Origin: CAZMVY01 sp964569765
GTDB taxonomy: Bacteria > Planctomycetota > Phycisphaerae > UBA1845 > PWPN01
Length of the DNA stretch: 10,086 nucleotides
Direction: 5' to 3'
Assembly (NCBI GenBank): GCA_964569765.1
Contig: CAZMVY010000186.1
Location: forward strand, 1-10,086
Below, piece by piece: positions 1 through 6,646 of this stretch (position 1 is the stretch's first letter; every line of letters begins with the position of its first letter). A program made the position numbers and the translations under genes. The notes under the pieces are model-generated. The model ran no database searches and was not told the origin of the DNA. It saw only the letters and a list, made by a program, of their open reading frames with translations.

Positions 1-125
1 CCGTCTGAGCCGCTATCGGCTGCGGACCGAATCCCCCGCGACGGCGCGCGGGCACGCCGCCGACCGGGCAAATCATATGCGAACTGCCGGCCCGCCCTCG
101 CGCGGTATTCCGCCCGACGCGCAGC
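1..125. other. left edge, no gene recognised
   Basis: This GC-rich stretch precedes the typA promoter. I see no convincing coding region, RNA gene or terminator in it. It may be the tail of an intergenic region or the 3' flank of a gene lying outside the window. Confidence 0.4.
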
Positions 126-154
126 TTGCCTGTCGATCCCCGCGCGGGTAGAAT
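126..154 (+). promoter_or_regulatory. sigma70-like promoter of typA
   Basis: TTGCCT (126-131, 4 of 6 matches to the -35 consensus) is separated by exactly 17 bases from TAGAAT (149-154, 5 of 6 matches to the -10 consensus). Transcription would begin near 161 and leave a leader of about 75 bases before the ATG at 236. The -10 hexamer TAGAAT recurs in front of two other genes in this window. Confidence 0.6.
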
Positions 155-193
155 GAGTACGTCGAACCTCGGCTCGTGCCACCCATTCGCCGG

Positions 194-208
194 CCGGGAG
201 TCTCCCGG
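194..208. repeat. perfect inverted repeat in typA leader
   Basis: CCGGGAG-T-CTCCCGG is a perfect 7-bp inverted repeat around a single base. In RNA it would fold as a 6-bp GC-rich stem with a GTC triloop, about 30 to 40 bases upstream of the start codon. There is no U-tract, so it is not a terminator. It could be a leader hairpin or an operator, or it could be chance in GC-rich DNA. Confidence 0.35.
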
Positions 209-235
209 ACATCGAACACCGGAAAGATAGCCGGC

Positions 236-2020
236 ATGACGAGAGCGGACATTCGGAATATCGCCATCATCGCCCACGTGGACCACGGCAAGCCCACGCT
301 CGTGGACCAGATGCTCCGCCAGGCGGGGGCCTTCCGCGCCAACCAGCAGGTGGAGGAGCGGGTGATGGATTCCAATCCGCTGGAGCGCGAGCGCGGCATC
401 ACCATCCTGGCCAAGAACACCTCCGTGCGCGGCCACGCCGACTGCGGCGGCGAAGTGGAGCGCGGCCGCAAGATGGCCGACGGGGGCCTGCTGCTCGTCG
501 ACGCCTTCGAGGGCCCCATGCCGCAGACGCGATTCGTGCTCCGCAAGGCGTTCGAGTACGGCCTCCGCCCGCTGGTCGTGATCAACAAGATCGACCGCCC
601 CGACGCCCGGCCCGCCGACGTCCTCGACGAGGTCATCGACCTGTTCATCGAACTCGGTGCCGACGAGGACACCCTCGAGTTCCCGACGATCTACGCCTCG
701 GCAACCGAGGGATATGCAACGCTTGACCCGGCCCGGCGAACCGACAATATCCAGGTGCTCTTCGAGGCGATCCTCGCACACGTGAAGCCGCCCAACGACG
801 ATCCGAACGCCCCGCTCCAGATGCTCATCACCGCGCTGGACTACAGCGACTACGTAGGCCGCATCGGCATCGGCCGGGTCTTCGCCGGCACGCTGCGGGC
901 GGGCCAGCAGGCCGCCATCATCCACCCGGGCGGCACCGAGGCGATCGAGCAGGTGGCAGAGGTGCACGTCTTCGACGGCCTCGGCCGGCAGAAGGTGGAC
1001 GAGGTCGTGGCCGGCGACATCTGCGCCGTCGTCGGCATCGAATCGGTCGACATCGGCACCACGATCGCCGACCCGGAAAAACCGATGCCCCTTCCGCTCA
1101 TCATCATCGATGAACCCACGCTCCACATGACGTTCCGTGTGAACGACTCGCCGTTCGCCGGGCGATCGGGCCGCTACCTGACAAGCCGGCACCTTCGCGA
1201 CCGCCTCGACACGGAGTTGCAGGCCAACGGCGCTCTCCGCGTCGAGCCCGGCCGCACGCCGGAGGAGTTCAACGTCTCCGGGCGCGGCCTCCTGCATCTG
1301 TCCGTGCTGATCGAAAACATGCGGCGCGAGGGCTACGAGCTGGCCGTCGGCAAGCCCAAGGTCATCTTCCGCGAGAAGGACGGCAAACGGACCGAACCCG
1401 TCGAGTTCTGCGTGATCGATGTCCCGCCGCAGAACGTCGGGCCGGTGATGGAGCTGATGGGCAGCCGGCGCGGCATCTGCACGGCCATGGACACCCGGGG
1501 CGAGTACACGCACATCGAGTTCACCATACCCGCCCGCGGTCTGATCGGCCTGCGAAACCGGCTGATGACCGCCACGAATGGCACGGCCATCATGCACCAT
1601 AACTTCCACGAATACGGGCCGTTCCGCGGCCCGATCCCCGGACGTGCAAACGGGGTGCTCATCGCCAGCGAGTCCGGTCAGGTCACCCCGTACGCTCTCG
1701 ACGGGCTCGCCGACCGCGGCACGATGTTCGTAAAGCCCACCGAGCAGGTGTACGCCGGCCAGGTCGTCGGCGAGCACTGCCGCGACAACGACATCGAGGT
1801 AAACGTCTGCCGCGCGAAGCGCATGACGAACATCCGCGCGGCCGCCGCCGACAAAACCGTCGTCCTCAAACCGCCGCGCGAACTTACGCTCGAGCTGGCC
1901 CTGGAGTTCATCGAGGACGACGAGCTGGTCGAGGTAAGGCCCGACGCGATCCGCCTTCGGAAGCGCCTCCTGGACGAAAACGCCCGCAAGCGCGCCGCCC
2001 GCGAAAGACAGGCGATGTAG
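236..2020 (+). CDS. typA: TypA/BipA ribosome-associated GTPase, GTPase domain altered
   Basis: BipA is a cytoplasmic EF-G-like GTPase that binds the 70S ribosome and supports subunit assembly and stress growth. The ATG at 236 is chosen because GGAAAG (221-226) lies 9 bases upstream and MTRADIRNIAIIAHVDHGK aligns with known BipA N-termini; an in-frame GTG at 176 is possible but unsupported. The product is 594 residues, against about 607 in E. coli. Seen: AHVDHGK (13-19), RGIT switch I (53-56), NKID (117-120) and the G5 ASA, then EF-G-like domains and a well-conserved BipA C-terminal domain. Odd: P-loop residue 20 is Pro instead of the Mg-binding Thr. Sequence jumps from NTSVR (61-65) straight to GHAD (66-69), so about 12 residues with strand beta-3 and the DTP of DTPGH are absent. 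Cys70, Gly77, Arg78 and Gly84 also depart from consensus. Family assignment is certain; GTPase activity is doubtful. Confidence 0.95.
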   Translation: MTRADIRNIAIIAHVDHGKPTLVDQMLRQAGAFRANQQVEERVMDSNPLERERGITILAKNTSVRGHADCGGEVERGRKMADGGLLLVDAFEGPMPQTRFVLRKAFEYGLRPLVVINKIDRPDARPADVLDEVIDLFIELGADEDTLEFPTIYASATEGYATLDPARRTDNIQVLFEAILAHVKPPNDDPNAPLQMLITALDYSDYVGRIGIGRVFAGTLRAGQQAAIIHPGGTEAIEQVAEVHVFDGLGRQKVDEVVAGDICAVVGIESVDIGTTIADPEKPMPLPLIIIDEPTLHMTFRVNDSPFAGRSGRYLTSRHLRDRLDTELQANGALRVEPGRTPEEFNVSGRGLLHLSVLIENMRREGYELAVGKPKVIFREKDGKRTEPVEFCVIDVPPQNVGPVMELMGSRRGICTAMDTRGEYTHIEFTIPARGLIGLRNRLMTATNGTAIMHHNFHEYGPFRGPIPGRANGVLIASESGQVTPYALDGLADRGTMFVKPTEQVYAGQVVGEHCRDNDIEVNVCRAKRMTNIRAAAADKTVVLKPPRELTLELALEFIEDDELVEVRPDAIRLRKRLLDENARKRAARERQAM

Positions 2021-2030
2021 GATTGGTGCC

Positions 2031-2081
2031 CCCGACACCGGACGGCACGCACTCGGAATCGAACGCCCGCCGCCTGTCGGG
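2031..2081. terminator. weak hairpin between convergent genes
   Basis: CCCGACA (2031-2037) is the exact reverse complement of TGTCGGG (2075-2081), with 37 bases between the arms. It lies in the 75-bp gap between the stops of typA and the convergent aldolase, and GCCCGGGC (2081-2088) is a further palindrome. There is no U-tract on either strand, so a role as a bidirectional termination or RNA-end signal is only possible. Confidence 0.2.
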
Positions 2082-2095
2082 CCCGGGCGAGAACC

Positions 2096-2854
2096 TCACC
2101 GTGCAGCCGTCAGCATCTCCCGGCAACTGCACTGGAGCATGGTCACATCCAGGCTCAGAGCGATAAACGTGAACCCGTCGGCCAGCGAGCGCCGCAAGGC
2201 GTCCGGCGAGAAGCGGACAATGTGCAGCCCAGCCGCTTTGCGATGCGCCCGGCACACCTCAAGCACCCGCGCCTGCGCCTCCTTCATCCGCGGGTGGTCC
2301 ATCTGCCCGGTGATCCCCATGGAGCCCGACAGGTCGTACGGCCCGATGAAGACGCCGTCGATGCCATCCGTGGCGAGGATGGCGTCCAGATTCTGCACCG
2401 ACTGAATGTGCTCGACCTGCGCAATGACCACGGTCTCGTCATTGGCACGGGAGACGTACGCGGCGAAATCCTCCCCGTGCGCATTGGCCCGGCAGTAGCC
2501 GAACCCGCGAACGCCCGCCGGCGGGTACTTGGCCGCCTGGACCGCACGCCGGGCGTCGTCGGCCGTGTTCACCATCGGTACGATCACGCCGCCGGCCCCG
2601 GCATCCATCACCCGCCGGATCCACATCACGTCGTTGTGCGGCACCCGCACGAGCGGCACGGCCGCGTACGGCGCCATCGCGCGGAGCAAGGCGGCGGTCG
2701 TTTCCAGATCGATCGCCGCATGTTCGGCGTCGACCGCAATCCAGTCGAAACCCGCCTTTCCCATGATCTCGGCAACCGAGGGGTGTCCGATCTGAATCCA
2801 CCCGCCGAAAACGGGACGACAGGCGGCGAGCGCGTCTTTCAGCTTGCCGGGCAT
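2096..2854 (-). CDS. HpcH/HpaI-family class II aldolase
   Basis: Members of this family are metal-dependent pyruvate-type aldolases that cleave 2-keto-3-deoxy or 4-hydroxy-2-oxo acids to pyruvate (or a related 2-keto acid) plus an aldehyde; GarL, HpcH/HpaI and RhmA are examples. The 252-residue product has the usual length. With Met at 2854 the family's key residues fall at nearly the HpaI positions: His45 in DAEH, Arg70 in VRVP, Glu148 in QVEH and Asp174 in GPYD (metal ligands Glu and Asp). YPPAGVRG at 110-117 is also typical. The start is set by GGAGG five bases upstream; an ATG at 2878, overlapping the upstream stop, would add eight residues. It is the second gene of an operon with the hydroxyacid dehydrogenase, 20 bases after that stop. 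The true substrate cannot be read from sequence. The family call is firm. Confidence 0.93.
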   Translation of the reverse strand: MPGKLKDALAACRPVFGGWIQIGHPSVAEIMGKAGFDWIAVDAEHAAIDLETTAALLRAMAPYAAVPLVRVPHNDVMWIRRVMDAGAGGVIVPMVNTADDARRAVQAAKYPPAGVRGFGYCRANAHGEDFAAYVSRANDETVVIAQVEHIQSVQNLDAILATDGIDGVFIGPYDLSGSMGITGQMDHPRMKEAQARVLEVCRAHRKAAGLHIVRFSPDALRRSLADGFTFIALSLDVTMLQCSCREMLTAAR

Positions 2855-2859
2855 TGAAA

Positions 2860-2864
2860 CCTCC
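2860..2864 (-). promoter_or_regulatory. Shine-Dalgarno site fixing aldolase start
   Basis: On the minus strand GGAGG sits five bases before the ATG at 2854. It lies downstream of the alternative ATG at 2878, so it can serve only the 2854 start. Ribosomes ending the dehydrogenase at 2875 would finish next to this site, which suggests translational coupling. Confidence 0.7.
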
Positions 2865-2874
2865 GAGTGGGCGA

Positions 2875-3879
2875 TCATCTCGCAAGTGCTGCGAGAACGT
2901 CCGGGTTCACCACGTCCATCTCTCCGTACTTCTTCGCAATGGCGGCCCGCACGTTCGCGAGGCAGCGTTCGGCCATCCGCGTGCAGGCCTCCACCGTGCT
3001 GCTGCCGATATGGGGCGTCAGCACGACGTTCGGCAACGTACGCAGGTCCTTCCCTTCGGCAACCGGGCTGTAAGGCTCCGTTTCAAAAACATCGAGCGCC
3101 GCACCGGCCAGCCGGCCCGAGGCCAAGGCATCGTACAACGCAACCTCGTCCAGAACCGCACCGCGCGCCGTGTTCACGAGAAACGCACCCTGACGAACCG
3201 CATCCAGCCGCTCCGCATTGATGAACCGCCGCGTCTCTGCGGTGCTGGCCAGGTGAATCGAGACGACATCGGCGTCGTTGACGGCATCCTCCCATGATGT
3301 CGTGAACCGGCCGATGCCCCACCGGTTCAACTCGTCGCGGTCCAGCCCCGGCCGATCGAACCCGATGACCGTCATGCCGAACCCGCGTGCGGCGATTGCC
3401 GCCACCTGCCGCCCGATCGCGCCGCAGCCGATAAGAGCCAGCGTCTTGCCGTGCAGTTCGGTACCGATCATCGGCCGCCACATCCCGCGGCGGACCTCCG
3501 CATCGCCTCGCGCGACGTGCCGCACAAGCACGCCGAGCAGCCAGATCGTGTGCTCCGCAACGGAGATCGTAAGGACACCGGGCGTGTTCGTGCCGAGAAT
3601 GCCCCGCTGTGTGGCCTTCGCCTTGTCCACGCCGTCGTGACCCACACCGAACCGGGCGATCAGCCCCCCGCGAGGCAGCGCGCCGTACAGAGAATCGCCG
3701 AGATACGGCTCGACGCCGACGATCACGAACGCGGCCGCCCCCGCCTTTACGGCCGCGCTCAGCTCCGCTTCGGATGCCGCAACCGGCTCGCACCGCACAT
3801 CCGGGGCGCCGGCGAAGACATCGCGAGCCTTGCCGTATTCCACCTGCGTCACCAAAACCAGCGGTCGTTCGAACGCCAT
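2875..3879 (-). CDS. D-isomer 2-hydroxyacid dehydrogenase (phosphoglycerate dehydrogenase-like)
   Basis: The family performs NAD(P)-dependent interconversion of D-2-hydroxyacids and 2-keto acids in the cytoplasm. In the 334-residue product the Rossmann motif GCGAIG is at 151-156, and Asp175 at the end of beta-2 favours NAD over NADP. The catalytic set is complete: Arg239 in NTARGAVLDE, Glu268 in DVFETEP and His290 in TPHIGSST. The N-terminal catalytic half includes RFGVGHDGVD (76-85) and NTPGVLTISVAEH (98-110). There is no C-terminal ACT domain, so it is not a long-form SerA. The ATG at 3879 is preferred because GGAG (3886-3889) lies six bases upstream; a GTG at 3900 is the alternative. It is the first gene of a two-gene operon with the aldolase, which points to hydroxy- or keto-acid catabolism rather than serine synthesis. 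That role is inference. Confidence 0.92.
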   Translation of the reverse strand: MAFERPLVLVTQVEYGKARDVFAGAPDVRCEPVAASEAELSAAVKAGAAAFVIVGVEPYLGDSLYGALPRGGLIARFGVGHDGVDKAKATQRGILGTNTPGVLTISVAEHTIWLLGVLVRHVARGDAEVRRGMWRPMIGTELHGKTLALIGCGAIGRQVAAIAARGFGMTVIGFDRPGLDRDELNRWGIGRFTTSWEDAVNDADVVSIHLASTAETRRFINAERLDAVRQGAFLVNTARGAVLDEVALYDALASGRLAGAALDVFETEPYSPVAEGKDLRTLPNVVLTPHIGSSTVEACTRMAERCLANVRAAIAKKYGEMDVVNPDVLAALAR

Positions 3880-3928
3880 CACAGACTCCAGCCCCCACAC
3901 GTCACCCGCTCACTCGGACGACGCGGTG

Positions 3929-3957
3929 ATTCTACGCGGCGGATGCGTTCGCGCAAA
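3929..3957 (-). promoter_or_regulatory. promoter of dehydrogenase-aldolase operon
   Basis: On the minus strand TTTGCG (3957-3952) is followed after 17 bases by TAGAAT (3934-3929). Read one base later, TTGCGC with a 16-base spacer is equally good. The -35 is weak and the -10 matches five of six. Transcription would begin near 3922, leaving about 43 bases before the ATG at 3879. The surrounding gap 3880-4027 shows nothing else. Confidence 0.45.
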
Positions 3958-4027
3958 GCCGCGCGGATCGCTCGCCGTCCCCGGACCGCAACCGCCCCGA
4001 TTCCTTCCGGCACATCCCGCCGGCCGG

Positions 4028-6313
4028 TTACCCCGGACGGGTGGAAGGCGCGGACAGCGCCTGCATGAGATCGGATCGAACCTGACCGCCAAGGCGTTGA
4101 AACGCTTCGATGTCCGCCCGCGCTGCCGGGTAGTCTTTCCGCGCGTACTGCGCCAGCGCCCGGTTGTAATAGGCCCTCGCGTAATCCGGTTTCAGCTCGA
4201 TGGCCTTCGTGAAATCCCGGATCGCCTGTTCGTAGTCGCCGGCCTGACCGAAGGCGCTGCCCCGGTTGTTGTAGCTCTCCGCCGAACGGGGTTTCAGCCG
4301 GATAGCCTCGGTGTAATCGAGTATCGCGCGCCGATAGTCGCCGATGCGGCTGTATGCATTTCCGCGGGCCGTATATGCCTGCTCCGAACGGGGGTTCAAC
4401 GCCAGCGCCCGCGAATAGTCCTGCACGGCATGCGCGTAGTCGCGCCGTCTCGCGTACGCATGGCCCCGGTTGACGTACGCCGACTCGAAGTCGGGCCTGA
4501 GATCAATCGCCCGCGTATAATCCCGAATGGCGCGGTCGTAGTCGTCCTTCTCCCGGTATGCATTCCCCCGATTGTTGTAGGCCTCTTCAAAATCCGGTTT
4601 CCGCTCGATGGCACGGGTGTAATCGAGGATGGCGCGGTCATAGTCGCGCATCTCCCGGTAGGCATTGCCCCGGTTGTGGTAGGCCTCCGCGTAGTCGGCC
4701 TTCAACGCGAGGGCCCGCGTGTAGTCCTGCAGGGCCCGTTCGTAGTCGTGGACGGCGGCATACGCGATCGCGCGGTTGTTGTAAGCCATCGCGTGATCGG
4801 GGTTCAGCTCGATCGCCCGCGTGTAATCCCGAATGGCACAATCGTACTCGCCGATCGCGGCCCTGGCGATGCCGCGATTGTTGTAGAACATGTCGTATGC
4901 GGGGGCCAGCGCGATGGCCCGGCTGTACGCGTCGATCGCGCCGCGGTAGTCGCCCTTGTCCCTCAGGGCGTTGCCGTACTGGAAGTGAATGTGCGGCGAG
5001 TGGGGAGCCTGACGCAACATATGGCTGGCAAGACGCTCGCTTGTCTGCCACTCGCGGAGATACGCTCGCGTGCCGAACGTCAGCAGCGAAGCCGCGCCCA
5101 GCGTGCCCAGGCCCACCGCCACAGGCCGCCAGGCCGGCCGGCCCCTGCTCGGATCGCCGGCGAGCCGCTCGAGCAGCCGTGCCAGGACAAGCAGGTACCC
5201 GACCGCCGGCAGATAGGCGTACTTGTCGGATGTGAGCACGTTGGTGAAGCCGATCAGGCCCATCGTCGGAAACAGTGCAACCAGAAAAATGAGCCAGCCC
5301 GTTACGAGCGCCCTCGTTCGGCGCAACGAGACGGCGAGGCCGATGATCAGCATGCAGGCGACCACCACAGCCACAAGGATCCTCGAATTGGCGAGCGACA
5401 GCGGTTGCGGGACCGGGTAGTGCGACGTGAGGTGTGTCGGCCAGAAGATCTTCGAGAGGTAGAAGACGATGTCGTGACAGAAGATGAGCGGAACCATTCC
5501 TGCCGGGTACGCCCCGGGCATCTCGACGCCGGCCGTACGCTTCTGAGAGATGACGGTGATTACGGCGAAGACGACGCCGAGGATCAGCAGGGGAACCTTC
5601 TCCATCGCGGCACGCCGGCTCAGGCACCGCAGCGGCCAGAAGTCCATCAGGAGCAGAACGAGGGGCAACGGCGTGCTCGTCGGCTTGGACAGCAGAGCGA
5701 GCACGTACAGGACCACGCACGCCAGATAGGCACGCCGACCGCCCCGGCGGGCGTAGCGGACGTAGGCAAGCATGCACAGCAAAGCGAAGAACGCCGCCAG
5801 AAGCGTCTTGCGCTCCCCGACCCACGGAACAGGCTCCACCGTCAGGGGATGCACGCCGAAAAGCAGTGCCGCCCCCGCCGCAACCCACGGTCGCCCGAAC
5901 AGGGCGTACAGCAGAGCCATCACCAGGAGCGTATTGGCGACGTGCAGGATCAGGCTGGTTCGGTGAAACGGCCTGAGGTTCTCCACCCGGCCGCCGATAG
6001 CATAGTCGAGCATGAGCGAGACCATCGCCAGCGGCTGGTAGTAGCCGTGCACGGTCGAGGGCTCGAGCACTTCGACAAAGAAGCGCCGCGCGGATGCCCA
6101 GCCCGGACGCTGCACGAGCGGATTCTCGGCAAGGTATTGCCCGTCGTCGAAGCTCAGGGCCTGCGCGCGGAGGGCGGGCCAATGAGCAAACGCAACCAGC
6201 ACGCCTACGACGATCCCCAGGACCGCCAGCCAGGCGCGGCGGCGCCAGGGGGATTGCGCTGTGGCGGTACCGGCGGTGCGGCAGTCTTCCTGTTCCGGGG
6301 CTTTGCCTTGCAT
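4028..6313 (-). CDS. TMTC-like GT-C membrane protein with nine C-terminal TPRs
   Basis: The 761-residue protein has two halves. Residues about 28 to 430 are polytopic, beginning with a membrane helix at about 28-46 after an Arg-rich stretch. The first loop carries the acidic pair Asp56-Asp57 (SFDDGQYL), followed by YYQPL (91-95), HPLTVEPV (155-162), GERKTLLA (166-173) and later SDKYAYLP. These follow the pattern of eukaryotic TMTC O-mannosyltransferases and their bacterial relatives in the GT-C fold, which use lipid-linked sugar and act on the non-cytoplasmic face. Residues 438-743 are nine TPRs, which would bind a protein partner or acceptor. ATG 6313 has no clear Shine-Dalgarno but follows an extended -10. 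The neighbours give no functional clue. Glycosyltransfer activity is inferred from motif resemblance; a non-enzymatic TPR membrane scaffold is the alternative. Confidence 0.75.
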   Translation of the reverse strand: MQGKAPEQEDCRTAGTATAQSPWRRRAWLAVLGIVVGVLVAFAHWPALRAQALSFDDGQYLAENPLVQRPGWASARRFFVEVLEPSTVHGYYQPLAMVSLMLDYAIGGRVENLRPFHRTSLILHVANTLLVMALLYALFGRPWVAAGAALLFGVHPLTVEPVPWVGERKTLLAAFFALLCMLAYVRYARRGGRRAYLACVVLYVLALLSKPTSTPLPLVLLLMDFWPLRCLSRRAAMEKVPLLILGVVFAVITVISQKRTAGVEMPGAYPAGMVPLIFCHDIVFYLSKIFWPTHLTSHYPVPQPLSLANSRILVAVVVACMLIIGLAVSLRRTRALVTGWLIFLVALFPTMGLIGFTNVLTSDKYAYLPAVGYLLVLARLLERLAGDPSRGRPAWRPVAVGLGTLGAASLLTFGTRAYLREWQTSERLASHMLRQAPHSPHIHFQYGNALRDKGDYRGAIDAYSRAIALAPAYDMFYNNRGIARAAIGEYDCAIRDYTRAIELNPDHAMAYNNRAIAYAAVHDYERALQDYTRALALKADYAEAYHNRGNAYREMRDYDRAILDYTRAIERKPDFEEAYNNRGNAYREKDDYDRAIRDYTRAIDLRPDFESAYVNRGHAYARRRDYAHAVQDYSRALALNPRSEQAYTARGNAYSRIGDYRRAILDYTEAIRLKPRSAESYNNRGSAFGQAGDYEQAIRDFTKAIELKPDYARAYYNRALAQYARKDYPAARADIEAFQRLGGQVRSDLMQALSAPSTRPG
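4085..5002 (-). repeat. nine tandem 34-residue TPRs (102-bp units)
   Basis: Nine consecutive units of exactly 34 codons fill residues 438-743 with no gap or insertion. Most units follow the pattern AYxNRGxAY...DYxxAIxDYTRAIxLxP. Units four and five share 25 of 34 residues. The first unit and the last (ending GG instead of a Pro) are the most divergent, as expected for capping repeats. An 18-residue tail follows. The repeated DNA could recombine in frame and is a place where short-read assembly may miscount units. Confidence 0.93.
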
Positions 6314-6357
6314 GCGGCGTACTGCGTCGGGCCGTCGCGTCAGGCCCGATCGCGCTC

Positions 6358-6366
6358 ATTCTAACA
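6358..6366 (-). promoter_or_regulatory. extended -10 promoter of the TPR protein gene
   Basis: The minus strand reads TGTTAGAAT, an extended -10 (TG-N-TAGAAT). No good -35 is seen at 16-18 bases, and the TG may compensate. Transcription would start near 6351, giving a leader of about 38 bases. TAGAATGAG here is identical to the -10 and following bases of the typA promoter. Confidence 0.5.
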
Positions 6367-6538
6367 CAGTTCCGGTGTGTGCGCGACGCGGAACATCGTG
6401 GTCGTACGATACAAGAATCGTCCCGACCGCCGTGTGCGCCAACGGGGGCTTGCCGGCAGGGCAGCACAAGCCTTCGCAACGTGATGACTCGCGTCGGGGT
6501 TTCGTCGCCAGTCGGTTGCACGCACCGGCGCAAGTCGC

Positions 6539-6567
6539 TTTTGTTGCAGGGCAGGTAAGGCTATACT
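6539..6567 (+). promoter_or_regulatory. promoter of exported-protein gene
   Basis: TATACT (6562-6567) matches five of six -10 positions and stands out in GC-rich sequence. The T-rich run before it supplies a weak -35: TTTTGT (6539-6544) at 17 bases, or TTGTTG (6541-6546) at 15. Transcription from about 6574 would give a leader of about 73 bases to the GTG at 6647. Confidence 0.45.
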
Positions 6568-6633
6568 ACTACAAAAACAGTTGTCGCTCATTTCGGACTC
6601 GGACGATCAGATTGTCGGCGGTCCCGAATACGC

Positions 6634-6639
6634 AAGGAG
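6634..6639 (+). promoter_or_regulatory. Shine-Dalgarno site fixing a GTG start
   Basis: AAGGAG lies seven bases before GTG 6647 and is the best ribosome site in the window. It decides the start against a TTG at 6581, and the resulting N-terminus is a clean signal peptide. Confidence 0.75.
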
Positions 6640-6646
6640 AAAAACC

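Larger units (their letters stand above)
6314..6646. other. divergent intergenic region
   Basis: This 333-bp gap separates the minus-strand TPR protein from the plus-strand exported protein. It contains the two opposed promoters listed separately. Between about 6370 and 6538 I find no convincing gene, RNA or strong repeat; the open frames there lack start signals and look like background of GC-rich DNA. Confidence 0.5.

Noticed and set aside
3830..6364. A very long open frame on the plus strand (844 codons) opposite the TPR protein gene
   Set aside because: It is antisense to a gene with clear TPR and membrane motifs, its product is low-complexity Arg/Pro/Val-rich, and the repeats in it mirror the 102-bp TPR units. 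It is a GC-rich shadow frame.
4638..6533. A 631-codon minus-strand frame overlapping the TPR protein gene
   Set aside because: It is a shifted reading of the same strand; its product is Arg/Ala/Gly-rich without motifs, while the other frame gives intact TPRs.
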